From assembly GCA_903885595.1 (NCBI GenBank), contig CAISJJ010000210.1, positions 1 to 49,584 on the forward strand: a stretch of DNA of 49,584 nt, given 5' to 3'. The notes below the pieces were generated by a model. The model did no database searches. It was not told the DNA's origin and worked only from the letters and a program-made list of their open reading frames with translations. This DNA is from an uncultured Bacteroidales bacterium (GTDB lineage Bacteria > Bacteroidota > Bacteroidia > Bacteroidales > FEN-979). This document shows positions 8,339 to 17,369 of this stretch, in pieces. Within the stretch, counting starts at the first letter, position 1. Every line of letters begins with the position of its first letter. The position numbers and the translations under genes were made by a program.

Positions 8339-8432
8339 TCAGCAATCGTATTAACGTCGGGTTTTCCTGGCGGCAGCGAATGACAGTTTGGATTACGGAA
8401 AATACCGGGCTTACGTGTGAATATGTTCCCGC

Positions 8433-9587
8433 TTATTCGAATAACACGAATTCGCCGTCAACCAGTTCCTGCAATACCGGCAGGTGAACAGGATTGCGAC
8501 TGGCATCGAATGAAAATGTTCCCAGGATCGTTGGCACATTCCTGGTATTGACCAGTGCATTTCGCAATGCTTCGCTGTTCAGTTCCTTTGTCCGGCTCAA
8601 TGCATCAGCGATGATATAAGCACTGGCATAAGCCTGGGCGGCAAACTGATCGGGAACCCTTCCAAACAACCTGATATAAGTGGCAACGAACTGATCATTG
8701 CCTGGTGTCTCCTCAGAAAAGATCCAGGCGCTGCCGCAAATGGCACCCTGGGCGGCTTTACCGGCTTGCTTCCATAGTTTTGATGTATTAAAGCTGTTTC
8801 CTCCAATAAACCTGACATTATCCGGGATGCCCAGCATCCGGGCCTGGACCATTAGCCGGGAAGCCTCGTTTACCAGTGCAGCAAGTACGATGATATCCGG
8901 ATTCGAAGCTTTTACCTGGTTCAGCTGATCCTTAAACAGGGTATCTCCCTTATGAACGATCTGGGTGGTCACAATGTTCACCCCCGGCGTACTTTCAAAA
9001 GAAGTTCTGAAGGCATCGTATGCCCCAATGGTATAAGGATCATCGTCCCCGTATACAATCGCTATTCTTGAATATCCAAGTTTGCTGTGCGTCACCTGAA
9101 CCGTATTGGGGATCACTGCCGATTCGGGCAGACTGTTTCGGAAGATATAATCACCCATTTCAACAATACCCGGAACCGTGTTGGAAATCCCCATGACTAC
9201 CACCTTGTTGTTTTGTGCAGCGGTATCGGCTGTGAAGGCGCAATTGGATGAAGTTGGACCTATGATGACCAGCGCCTTGTGGTTGAATATCAAATCCCGG
9301 AATATTTTCCTGCAGGTGTCAGGTACTGACTTATCATCCATGAAACCCGGGACGAATTTTATTCCCGTAACGCCCGAGCGATTGTTAAGTTCAATAAAAG
9401 CCAGTTCAATCCCGTTTTTCTGCATGATCCCGTAAGGGCTGAAATTTCCGGTAAGGGATAGGGCAATCCCGATCGGGATCTGGACAGGGGATTGGGAATC
9501 GGGCTCCTTCTTCTTACAGCTGGTCAACCCCAGGAATAATACAAGTATTATCAGAACCGGCAATTTGTATCTTGTAAAAACAGTCAT
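8433..9587 (-). CDS. Branched-chain amino acid-type ABC substrate-binding lipoprotein
   Basis: The 384-residue protein is a lipoprotein (lipobox LTSC, Cys 24) with a periplasmic-binding fold of the LivJ/receptor-ligand-binding family. The family start GIALSLTGNFSPYGIMQKNG, the VIIGPTSSNCAFTADTAAQ cleft segment, NTVPGIVEMGDYIFRN and the YGDDDPYTIGAYDAFR hinge region are all visible. It would bind a small ligand, typically an amino acid or other organic anion. No permease or ATPase genes of a Liv-type transporter are beside it, so its partner is elsewhere or it works as a free ligand sensor. A TACCTTTG box on the minus strand at 9669-9676 could be its promoter. Confidence 0.9.
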   Translation of the reverse strand: MTVFTRYKLPVLIILVLFLGLTSCKKKEPDSQSPVQIPIGIALSLTGNFSPYGIMQKNGIELAFIELNNRSGVTGIKFVPGFMDDKSVPDTCRKIFRDLIFNHKALVIIGPTSSNCAFTADTAAQNNKVVVMGISNTVPGIVEMGDYIFRNSLPESAVIPNTVQVTHSKLGYSRIAIVYGDDDPYTIGAYDAFRTSFESTPGVNIVTTQIVHKGDTLFKDQLNQVKASNPDIIVLAALVNEASRLMVQARMLGIPDNVRFIGGNSFNTSKLWKQAGKAAQGAICGSAWIFSEETPGNDQFVATYIRLFGRVPDQFAAQAYASAYIIADALSRTKELNSEALRNALVNTRNVPTILGTFSFDASRNPVHLPVLQELVDGEFVLFE

Positions 9588-9749
9588 TATACTAATTTGT
9601 TTTTTCAGGTTGTCACTGGAAACGAAATGACAGGTAAAATATTTTGGTTTCCCTGCTTACCAGGGTTGCAAAGGTAAAAGATCCTGCATTATGTTTCCAT
9701 GCGATATACAAGGGAGCATTCAACCGGATCCAAAATTCCGTGTTTGGAA

Positions 9750-10964
9750 ATGAAGGAGAAGGTTATTAGTTTTACTGTCGTGAAAAATATGGTTTTACCG
9801 GGATTGATCCTGTTGTTTTTCATGCAGGTTTCTTGTTTTTCCCAGCAGGAAGAATCCCGCACATGGCATTTGAAGGGTTACCTAGACGACATGCAGATGG
9901 CGCAGTTCAGCAAGATAAATGATCCCTGGACCCTGGATAACCAGATCAACAACCGGCTCGATTTCACCTGGAGTCCCGGAAAAGTATTCAGCCTGGGGGT
10001 TGGGATGCGCAACAGACTCCTGTTCGGACAAACTTTCACTGTCAATCCTGATTACAAGGGCACACTTTTTACCGACAATGGGTTGGTCAATATGACCTGG
10101 GATATCTGGTCGGGTCAGTCATTTGCCCTGGTCAGCGAGTTCGACCGGGCCTGGATGTCGGTCACAACAGGGAAGGTGCAGTTTACTGCCGGCCGGCAAC
10201 GCATCAACTGGGGACAAGCCATTGTGTGGAATCCCAACGATATTTTCAACACATATTCGTATTTCGATGTCGATTATCCTGAAAGGCCCGGGAGCGATGC
10301 TGTGCGCCTGCAGTATTATCCTTCGGCAACAGCTACACTTGAAGTTGCCTCGAAATGGAACAGCCAGGGAAAGATCACGGTGGCGGGAATGGGCCGTTTC
10401 AATGCAGGGGGATACGACATTCAGTTCCTGGGAGGGCTGGTAGATGACCAGGATTGGGTGCTGGGAGCCGGGTGGTCGGGCAATATTGCGGGTGCCGCAT
10501 TCCGCGGGGAGGTTAACTATTATCAGCCAAAAATGAACTTCGCAGATACTACCGGTGTTTTTCTGGCCACCATTGGGGCTGACTACACTTTTAAAAATTC
10601 ACTGGCCCTGACCTTCCAGGTTTTTTATAACCAGCTTCCCCAGGGATATCAGCCCACAAACCTCCTCAGCGTTTACCAGGCCCCTTTATCCCCGAAGATG
10701 CTCTCTTTCACTGAATGGAACCTGTTCGTGATGGGTTCTTATCCTATTACACCACTTTTTGATGTCTCACTTGGCGGCATGTATTACCCAAACCTGGCAG
10801 GTTATTATATTGGGCCGACTTTGAATTATAATCTGAAGCAAAATATCGATCTGAGTCTGTTTATTCAGTATTTTAACGGGCGATTTTCTGGGGAGGACCC
10901 GATGATGGATGATGTTTATTTCCAATCTTTTGTGGGGGCATTGAGGGTGAAGTGGAACTTTTAA
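9750..10964 (+). CDS. Outer-membrane beta-barrel protein of an envelope export operon
   Basis: The 404-residue product has a signal peptide (hydrophobic VLPGLILLFFMQVSCFSQ; mature start near QQEES). A long barrel with many W/Y-rich strands follows (GVGMRNRLLFGQTF, FTAGRQRINWGQAIVWNPND, GYYIGPTLNYNLKQNIDLSL) and it ends LRVKWNF, a typical barrel C-terminus. The 'GRQRINWGQ...WNPNDIFN' section recalls DUF1302-type barrels found next to LolA-like and FtsX-like genes. I used the ATG at 9750; the frame extends to 9699. It is first in a five-gene run (barrel, LolA-like, two permeases, ATPase), suggesting a route carrying lipid or lipoprotein to the outer membrane. Confidence 0.82.
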   Translation: MKEKVISFTVVKNMVLPGLILLFFMQVSCFSQQEESRTWHLKGYLDDMQMAQFSKINDPWTLDNQINNRLDFTWSPGKVFSLGVGMRNRLLFGQTFTVNPDYKGTLFTDNGLVNMTWDIWSGQSFALVSEFDRAWMSVTTGKVQFTAGRQRINWGQAIVWNPNDIFNTYSYFDVDYPERPGSDAVRLQYYPSATATLEVASKWNSQGKITVAGMGRFNAGGYDIQFLGGLVDDQDWVLGAGWSGNIAGAAFRGEVNYYQPKMNFADTTGVFLATIGADYTFKNSLALTFQVFYNQLPQGYQPTNLLSVYQAPLSPKMLSFTEWNLFVMGSYPITPLFDVSLGGMYYPNLAGYYIGPTLNYNLKQNIDLSLFIQYFNGRFSGEDPMMDDVYFQSFVGALRVKWNF

Positions 10965-11060
10965 GTCGGGACGCGGGACAAAAAATCGGGACGCGGGACG
11001 CGGGACGCGGGACAAAAAATCGGGACGCGGGACAAAAACGGGACAAGGCAGCAAATGACT
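10965..11060. repeat. Low-complexity tandem GGGACGC / TAATGACCAA repeats
   Basis: Directly after the barrel stop codon come repeated copies of CGGGACGCGGGAC separated by AAAAAATC (10965-11046). Short repeats of ACTAATGACCAATGACCAAT (about 11055-11090) then run up to the ATG of the next gene. Such slippage-prone sequence is common in Bacteroidota intergenic DNA. It may break up or modulate transcription between the barrel gene and the LolA-like gene. Confidence 0.75.
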
Positions 11061-11089
11061 AATTACTAATGACCAATGACCAATTACCA

Positions 11090-11833
11090 ATGAAGAGAAT
11101 TTTTGTAATTAGTATTTTGCTTGGCGGGGTTTTTTCTGGTTTTTCACAGGATGCCAAAGAGATTGTTAAGAAGGCTGATGACCTGATGCAGGGGATTACC
11201 AGCCAGAGTGAGATGGAGATGACGATTGTACGGCCTGCATGGCAGCGCACGGTTTCTTTTAAAAGCTGGGGGAAGGGACGCGATCTGTCAATGACGCTCA
11301 TTACGGCACCGGCTAAGGAGAGCGGACAGTCATTCCTTAAACTGAAGAACGACATGTGGAGCTGGAACCCGACCATCAACCGCATGATTAAACTTCCGCC
11401 ATCAATGATGTCGCAGGGTTGGATGGGCTCCGATTATACCAATGACGATATTCTAAAAGAGTCGTCCATCGTACTGGATTATACCCATAAGATCATTGGG
11501 GGCGAGACTGTTTCAGGTTACGACTGCTACAAGATCCAGCTTGATCCCAGGGAAAATGCCGCGGTTGTGTGGGGTAAGATCATCCTGTGGATAAGCAAGG
11601 CAGAATTTTATGAACTGAAAGCTTCCTATTATGATGAAGATGGTAAGTTGGTGAAGACGCATGTTCTGTCGGACATAAAATTCATGCATGACCGCAAGAT
11701 CCCAACACGCTTTGAGATTATCCCGGAAGATAAACCAACTCAGAAGACCGTTGTGAAGATCCTCAGCGCCAGATTCAACATCCCTTTGCAGGATTCATTT
11801 TTCTCACAGCAAAACATGAAAAGTCTCAAGTAA
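11090..11833 (+). CDS. LolA-like outer-membrane lipoprotein-sorting protein
   Basis: The 247-residue protein has a signal peptide (MKRIFVISILLGGVFSGFSQ) followed by AKEIVKKADDLMQGITSQ. It has the fold signature of the LolA_like (PF17131-type) periplasmic carriers: MEMTIVRPAWQRTVSFKSWG, FLKLKNDMWSWNPTINRMIK, KLPPSMMSQGWMGSDYTNDD, VSGYDCYKIQLDP. These proteins have an open half-barrel that shields a lipid or acyl chain. With two FtsX-type permeases and a LolD-like ATPase directly downstream, it is inferred to receive a lipidated substrate and pass it outward. I chose the ATG at 11090 for the signal peptide. Confidence 0.88.
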   Translation: MKRIFVISILLGGVFSGFSQDAKEIVKKADDLMQGITSQSEMEMTIVRPAWQRTVSFKSWGKGRDLSMTLITAPAKESGQSFLKLKNDMWSWNPTINRMIKLPPSMMSQGWMGSDYTNDDILKESSIVLDYTHKIIGGETVSGYDCYKIQLDPRENAAVVWGKIILWISKAEFYELKASYYDEDGKLVKTHVLSDIKFMHDRKIPTRFEIIPEDKPTQKTVVKILSARFNIPLQDSFFSQQNMKSLK

Positions 11834-11933
11834 TAATTGGTTGATATTTTTCTTTCTAAAGAACTAAGAAATCATAGATACTTATGCAGGATGTTTTTTT
11901 TCTGAGGTATAACATACATGTAAAATATAACCA

Positions 11934-13157
11934 ATGATGGAGGTGATCAGGATAGCCTGGCGTAACCTGTGGCGCAACAAGCGCCGCACGCTGATTACGG
12001 TGGCATCTGTTTTCTTTGCCATCTGGTTTGCCCTGATCATGCGCTCCTTCCAGTTGGGCAGTTACATCCTGATGGTGAATAACATCGTGCATGCCTATTC
12101 GGGCTATTTCCAGGTGCATGCCAAAGGATACTGGGGAGACCAGGTGTTGAATAATGCCTTCGTTTTTACCCCGGAACTGGAACAAAAACTAAACGCCCCA
12201 AAGGGGTCAACCGGGTATACTGTCCGGTTGGAATCTTTTGCCCTGGCCTCCTACGGAATGCAGACCAAGGGTGTGATGGTCAATGGGATTGATCCGGAAG
12301 CGGAAAACGGGCTTACCTCACTTCGGAAAAAGATGGTGAAAGGAACCTACCTTGAGCCTGCTGATGAAGGCGTCCTGGTGAGCCAACGGCTGGCCGGTTA
12401 CCTTCGGCTTGTGATCGGCGACACCCTGGTGATCATTGGGCAGGGGTATCACGGCGCAAGCGCTGCCGGGGTATTTCCGGTGAGGGGCATCGTTCGTTTT
12501 CCTTCACCCGATCTCGACAGCAGGCTGATCTATCTCAGCCTGCCGGCGGCCCGCAACCTCTTCAGCGCTGAATCTATGGTCACCTCCATCGCCTTCAATG
12601 TATCCGACCCTAAATTATACAAGGAGGCAGCTGCCTCGCTCCGGAAACAACTCGATCCTGCAGTATATGAGGTGATGACCTGGGATGAAATGATGCCTGA
12701 CATTGTTCAGCAGATCAGGGCCGACAGCGCCTCGGGGCTTATCATGCTGGGAATTCTTTACATGATCGTCGGATTTGGCATTTTCGGAACCATGCTGATG
12801 ATGTTGAACGAGCGCACAAGGGAATTCGGGATGATGATTGCCATCGGGATGCACAAGAGCCAGTTGATGCTCGTACTGGTGACCGAAACCCTCTTTCTTG
12901 GGTTGCTTGGGATCGTTTCAGGTTTGGCAGCGGCCATTCCTCCGATATATTATTTTTACATTCACCCCATCCCGCTCACAGGTAAACTGGCTGAATCAAC
13001 AGAACAGATGGGATTTGAAGCCTTGATGCCTACGGCATGGGAACCATCGTACTTTATCGCACAGTCGTCGGTTGTTCTCGTGATCATCCTGGCTGTTATG
13101 CTGCTGCCTGTGATGCGCATCAGGAGGCTTAAAGTCATGAATGCCATGCGTCATTAA
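11934..13157 (+). CDS. FtsX/LolC-E-type ABC permease 1
   Basis: The 407-residue permease has the MacB/LolC/LolE arrangement. One N-terminal membrane helix follows the typical WRNLWRNKRRTLITVAS start. A large periplasmic domain follows (about residues 45-270), then three C-terminal helices (IMLGILYMIVGFGIFGTMLM, LVLVTETLFLGLLGIVSGL, VVLVIILAVMLLPVM) with the NERTREFGMMIAIGMHKSQL coupling loop between helices 2 and 3. It ends 9 bases before the second permease. It would pair with that protein as a heterodimer driven by the ATPase at 14403. Confidence 0.92.
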   Translation: MMEVIRIAWRNLWRNKRRTLITVASVFFAIWFALIMRSFQLGSYILMVNNIVHAYSGYFQVHAKGYWGDQVLNNAFVFTPELEQKLNAPKGSTGYTVRLESFALASYGMQTKGVMVNGIDPEAENGLTSLRKKMVKGTYLEPADEGVLVSQRLAGYLRLVIGDTLVIIGQGYHGASAAGVFPVRGIVRFPSPDLDSRLIYLSLPAARNLFSAESMVTSIAFNVSDPKLYKEAAASLRKQLDPAVYEVMTWDEMMPDIVQQIRADSASGLIMLGILYMIVGFGIFGTMLMMLNERTREFGMMIAIGMHKSQLMLVLVTETLFLGLLGIVSGLAAAIPPIYYFYIHPIPLTGKLAESTEQMGFEALMPTAWEPSYFIAQSSVVLVIILAVMLLPVMRIRRLKVMNAMRH

Positions 13158-13166
13158 AGAGTTGTT

Positions 13167-14393
13167 ATGATCTGGATCGTTGCCTGGAAAAACATATGGA
13201 GAAACAAGATGCGCAGCCTCGTTGTGGTGATGGCTATTGCCTTCGGCCTGCTCGGTGGGATCTTCTCCTCCGCCGTGTTCAAAGGGACCAGCGACCAGCG
13301 GGTGAGGGAGGCTGTGAGCCGCGAAACATCTCATATCCAAATCCACAATAAAGAATATACGGAAGACAATGAAGTGCAGTATGTCATTGATGGCGACAGG
13401 GAAAGGCTGGAAGAGGTGCTCGATACCATCAAAGCGATCGGCGCCTGGTCGGCCCGGGTGAAGTTTATGGCCATGGCCGGCAGCGCCAATGCAGGAACCG
13501 GTGTGATGGTGACGGGCATGGACACTGAAAAGGAAAAACAGGTCACCGAAATATATTCACTTATCAAGGATACCTGTGGGAGCTGGTTCAGCCAGTGCAA
13601 GGGGATCCCTGTTGTTGTCGGACAGGCGCTGGCAAAGAAGCTCAAGGTTCGCCTTCACTCCAAGATCGTGCTTACATTCCAGGATATGCAAGGAAATCTT
13701 ACCGGCGGTGCCTTCAGGATATGCGGCATCTACCGGACCAGCAACTCGGTATTTGACGAAATGAACATCTATGTGAACCGCGATGATATTATTCCCCTTT
13801 TAACCGCCAAACCAGGTACCTGCCACGAAATTGCGATCCGCATGAATGAAGACGAAAAGATAGCGGCTGTGCAGAAAACACTTAAAGACCTTTTCCCGGC
13901 GCTGATAGTCAAGAACTGGAAGGAAATCGATCAACTTACGGGTATGATGAACGATATCATGGACCTGTATCTTTACATCTTTATGGGAATCATCCTCCTG
14001 GCCCTGGGATTCGGCATCGTCAATACCATGCTGATGGCGATCCTTGAACGCACCCGGGAACTGGGGATGCTTGCCGCCATCGGGATGAACAAACGGAAGA
14101 TCTTTTTCCTGATCATGCTTGAATCGGTATTCCTGTCGCTTACCGGCGGGATCATCGGGATCATCATGGGGATTTTACTCACGTTGTATACCCGTCATAC
14201 CGGCATTAACCTTGGATCTTTTGCCGAGGGATTTGAAAAGATCGGTTACAACCCCATGCTATATCCTTCGCTCGACATAATATTTTTCATCAACCTTACC
14301 CTGATGGTGATCGTCACCGGGATCCTGGCTTCGATATATCCGGCCAGGCGTGCCCTTAAACTGAGGCCGGCAGAGGCCATCCGTAACGAATAA
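13167..14393 (+). CDS. FtsX/LolC-E-type ABC permease 2
   Basis: The 408-residue partner permease has the same topology: N-terminal WKNIWRNKMRSLVVVMAIAF, a periplasmic domain, and C-terminal helices around YLYIFMGIILLALGFGIVNT, MLESVFLSLTGGIIGIIMGI and FFINLTLMVIVTGILASIYP. The coupling loop is ERTRELGMLAAIGMNKRKIF, and the protein closes with PARRALKLRPAEAIRNE, the usual end of this family. It diverges clearly from permease 1, supporting a LolC/LolE-like heterodimer rather than a recent duplication. Only 9 bases separate it from the genes on either side, so the three are surely co-transcribed. Confidence 0.93.
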   Translation: MIWIVAWKNIWRNKMRSLVVVMAIAFGLLGGIFSSAVFKGTSDQRVREAVSRETSHIQIHNKEYTEDNEVQYVIDGDRERLEEVLDTIKAIGAWSARVKFMAMAGSANAGTGVMVTGMDTEKEKQVTEIYSLIKDTCGSWFSQCKGIPVVVGQALAKKLKVRLHSKIVLTFQDMQGNLTGGAFRICGIYRTSNSVFDEMNIYVNRDDIIPLLTAKPGTCHEIAIRMNEDEKIAAVQKTLKDLFPALIVKNWKEIDQLTGMMNDIMDLYLYIFMGIILLALGFGIVNTMLMAILERTRELGMLAAIGMNKRKIFFLIMLESVFLSLTGGIIGIIMGILLTLYTRHTGINLGSFAEGFEKIGYNPMLYPSLDIIFFINLTLMVIVTGILASIYPARRALKLRPAEAIRNE

Positions 14394-14402
14394 ACCTGAA
14401 TT

Positions 14403-15098
14403 ATGAGCATTATTTCCATAAATGACCTTGTAAAGAGCTACCACGATTCGGCCGTAGAGGTGCATGCCCTTAACGGGATCAACCTCGCTTTCGAAGAAGG
14501 TGAATTCACTGCTATCGTTGGTCCTTCGGGATCGGGAAAGACCACGCTGCTAAACATGATCGGTGGACTCGACAAGCCTGGCAGCGGAACCATCCTGATC
14601 GGGGATGAAGACATCACGCAATTTGGCAGCCGCAAGCTGATCGACTTCAGGCTGCACAACATCGGCTTTGTGTTCCAGTCGTACAACCTCATCCCGGTTC
14701 TGACAGCCCTGGAGAATGTGGAATTCATCATGCACCTGCAGAAAGTACCCAAAGATAAGCGGCTGAAGCGGGCCATCGAGCTGCTCGAGGCTGTTGGCCT
14801 GGGTGAACGCGTCCACAGCCGGCCATCGAAACTCTCCGGCGGTCAGCAGCAGCGAGTTGCAGTTGCACGGGCCCTGGCATCACGTCCCCGCTTTATCCTG
14901 GCCGATGAACCTACCGCCAACCTTGATTCAGTTTCAACCCGCAATCTCCTTGAAATCATGGAAAAGCTGAATCACGAAGAGCATATCACATTTATTTTCT
15001 CCACCCATGACAAACGGGTTGTTGATAAAGCACATCGTGTAATCGTTCTCGAAGATGGAAAAGTAGTGAAAGATGACCAATTCCAAAAAAACGCGTAA
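14403..15098 (+). CDS. LolD/MacB-type ABC transporter ATPase
   Basis: The 231-residue cytoplasmic ATPase carries a Walker A GPSGSGKTT (residues 40-48), a Q-loop VFQSYNLIPVL, the ABC signature LSGGQQQR (144-151), a Walker B FILADEPT ending near residue 171, and a switch His in FSTHDKRV. The pattern 'FQSYNLIPVLTALENVE' is typical of the LolD/MacB/FtsE-like family that powers FtsX-type permeases by mechanotransmission. It completes the operon with the two permeases immediately upstream. MacB-like drug export or lipoprotein release are both known for the family; the LolA-like neighbour favours lipid or lipoprotein movement. Confidence 0.95.
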   Translation: MSIISINDLVKSYHDSAVEVHALNGINLAFEEGEFTAIVGPSGSGKTTLLNMIGGLDKPGSGTILIGDEDITQFGSRKLIDFRLHNIGFVFQSYNLIPVLTALENVEFIMHLQKVPKDKRLKRAIELLEAVGLGERVHSRPSKLSGGQQQRVAVARALASRPRFILADEPTANLDSVSTRNLLEIMEKLNHEEHITFIFSTHDKRVVDKAHRVIVLEDGKVVKDDQFQKNA

Positions 15099-15123
15099 TC
15101 TTACATTGTAAAAAGATGCAGGA

Positions 15124-16389
15124 ATGAAATTTTCATCAATATTTTCAACTCTCCCGGTCTTATTTCTCTTCATGTCATGCATGCAGACAAACTCTCCCGA
15201 TGCGGATGAAACGCATGATAAACGCTGGAATAAAATGGAAGAAAAGGCTGCGGACTGGAGCAAGGCCAATTCAGACAGCATGCTTCATTTTGCCCGGCAA
15301 CTCCACAAGGAGGCTGTGGAAGCCAATAACCTGAAATGGCAGGCCAGAGGATTAATGATGCTAGGTTCGTCATATTCAGCCAGGGGCAATCCCGACACAG
15401 CACTTTTACTGTTCCGCCAGGCCATGAACCTTGCCGACTCCATCAGGGACAGCACACTCATTGAAAAGGCCCACAGTTTCCTGGGATTCCAGTATTTCGA
15501 AACAGGATTATTCCAGATGGCCGAAAAAGAATACCTGGCCGGACTTTCCTACGCCGAGAAACGGCATGATTCGGATAAAATTATCCTTTATTACAACAAC
15601 CTTGGTAGTGTGGCCGAAAACACTGACAATCTCAACAAGGCTCAGTTGTATATCAACAAAGCCATTACACTGGCCGAAAAATTCGGGGATACCCTGATAC
15701 AGGCAACTTCTATGCGTAACCTGGCCGTTGTGATGAAAAAGACCGGGGATTCGGTGAGGGCAATTGAGTTTCTCCGGTCAGCGCTCATACTTTTCTACAT
15801 TATTCGCCAGGAACGTTGGCAAGCAACAATATTCAGTGATCTGGGTATTCATTACAGGTATATTTTGCCCGATTCATCCTATTTTTACTACAAAAAGTCA
15901 CTCGATTATCACATGTTGCATAAAAATGAGGGAAATGTGATGATTACCCAGTTCAACATGGCAAACCTGCTTTTTGATAAAGGGAAATACCGTGATGCAG
16001 AAAAAATCTTTTACGGGATTTACCAGAAATCAGTCCGGCAAAATAACCTGATCGGCCAGGCTTACAGCAGCATCATGCTGGTGGCAGTTTATGAGCACCT
16101 GAAAAACTTTCCGGATGCCACCCGTTATATCACAATCGCAGAAGCACTGGCATCCCAGTGGAACCAGCCTGATTTCACCAAGAAGGTATTTAAGCATAGC
16201 ATTGAAATCAACAAAGCAGAAGGAAAATATAAAGAAGCGGTTGCCTACTTTGAACAATTAGTCAAACTGACTGACAGCCTCAGCGTGGCTGAGAATAAAA
16301 ACAAGATTCTTGAGCTGCAGAACCAGTTCGACATGGAAAAAAAGGAATTTGAAATAACACAGCTGAAGCAGCAGACCGCGATCCAGTAA
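15124..16389 (+). CDS. Sensor part of a TPR histidine kinase, ended by an in-frame TAA
   Basis: The 421-residue product begins with a lipoprotein-like signal (LPVLFLFMSC) and then holds a run of tetratricopeptide repeats (for example ALLLFRQAMNLADSI, MAEKEYLAGLSYAEKRHDSD, AQLYINKAITLAEKFGDT). A coiled-coil start follows (LQNQFDMEKKEFEITQLKQQ). The frame then meets TAA at 16387-16389, and the very same frame continues with a membrane helix and a complete kinase. It is therefore the periplasmic sensor half of one TPR-kinase gene, where CAG-TAA-GAC probably derives from CAG-AAA-GAC. It lies 25 bases after the ABC ATPase gene and may be transcribed with it. If the stop is real, a secreted TPR protein would be made instead of a kinase. 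Confidence 0.8.
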   Translation: MKFSSIFSTLPVLFLFMSCMQTNSPDADETHDKRWNKMEEKAADWSKANSDSMLHFARQLHKEAVEANNLKWQARGLMMLGSSYSARGNPDTALLLFRQAMNLADSIRDSTLIEKAHSFLGFQYFETGLFQMAEKEYLAGLSYAEKRHDSDKIILYYNNLGSVAENTDNLNKAQLYINKAITLAEKFGDTLIQATSMRNLAVVMKKTGDSVRAIEFLRSALILFYIIRQERWQATIFSDLGIHYRYILPDSSYFYYKKSLDYHMLHKNEGNVMITQFNMANLLFDKGKYRDAEKIFYGIYQKSVRQNNLIGQAYSSIMLVAVYEHLKNFPDATRYITIAEALASQWNQPDFTKKVFKHSIEINKAEGKYKEAVAYFEQLVKLTDSLSVAENKNKILELQNQFDMEKKEFEITQLKQQTAIQ

Positions 16390-17289
16390 GACAAATTACA
16401 GGACCGGAATATTCTAATTTTCGGACTGATTGCAATCATTTCACTCATAACCCTTTCCCTGGTTGTAATTCTTCACTATTACCGGAAAAGCACTTCGGTC
16501 AATTATAAGCTCACCGAACAATCGGAAACGTTGAAGAGTGAAATACAGATACGTGAAAAGATCGAGCAAAACCTTTCTGAAAGCCAAAAGCAGCTTATGA
16601 AAAGCAATGCCGCAAAAGATAAGTTTTTCTCCATCATTGCCCATGACCTCAAGAATCCTTTTAATACCATATTTGGATTTACTGATCTGCTGTATTCAGA
16701 TTTACAGGAGTATACCATTGAGGAAACACGGCAGTCACTTGAAAAAATAAGCGAAGCTTCAAAACAGGCCTACGTACTTCTGGAAAACCTGCTGATCTGG
16801 GCCCAGACCCAAAGTAAGAACATCGAATTTAAACCTGAAATTCTTGATCTGCAGCACCTCGTTAACGATGCGATAGGAATAACCGAATCACAGGCAAAGG
16901 CAAAAAACATCACACTGACCTGCGCTGTTGGGGATCATCACAAGGTAATAACTGATGAAAACCTGTTCGGAACCATCCTGCGAAACCTGCTGACCAATGC
17001 GATCAAATTTACAAATCCCATGGGTAATGTATTGGTTTTAGCCAGGTTGCAAAACAATCATGTTGAAATTTCGGTACAGGACGATGGAATTGGTGTCGCC
17101 AGAGATCAGATTGATCATATTTTCAAGATAGAAAACAAGATCAGAACGCTGGGAACCAACCGGGAAAAAGGAAGCGGACTTGGACTGATTCTCAGCAAGG
17201 AATTTGTTGAGATGCAGGGAGGCAGGATCTGGGCTGAAAGCGAACCCGGAAAGGGAAGCAGATTTACATTTTCAGTTCCGGCAGCATAG
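16390..17289 (+). pseudogene. Membrane and kinase part of the interrupted TPR histidine kinase
   Basis: This is the continuation in the same frame after the TAA at 16387-16389: one membrane helix (ILIFGLIAIISLITLSLVVI), a coiled-coil linker, the HisKA box FFSIIAHDLKNPFNTIFGF with the phospho-accepting His, N box LRNLLTNAIKFT, G1 DDGIGV and G2 GSGLGLILS, ending GSRFTFSVPAA. All catalytic boxes are intact, so the domain itself has not decayed. There is no ATG between the stop and the kinase core; only a TTG at 16531 could restart translation, and that would leave out the membrane helix. No response regulator lies nearby. Confidence 0.75.
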
Positions 17290-17369
17290 GACAAGGATGC
17301 TGTCAATTCAGTCAACACCATCTCTATAAAAATGCTGGCATTTAAAGTTAGCACAAGAATTTCCCGGCT

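Noticed and set aside
11934..15098. ABC transporter as the exporter of the RiPP precursor at 2254
   Set aside because: The ATPase and permeases are LolD/FtsX types without a C39 peptidase domain, lie almost 10 kb away, and belong to an operon with a LolA-like carrier.
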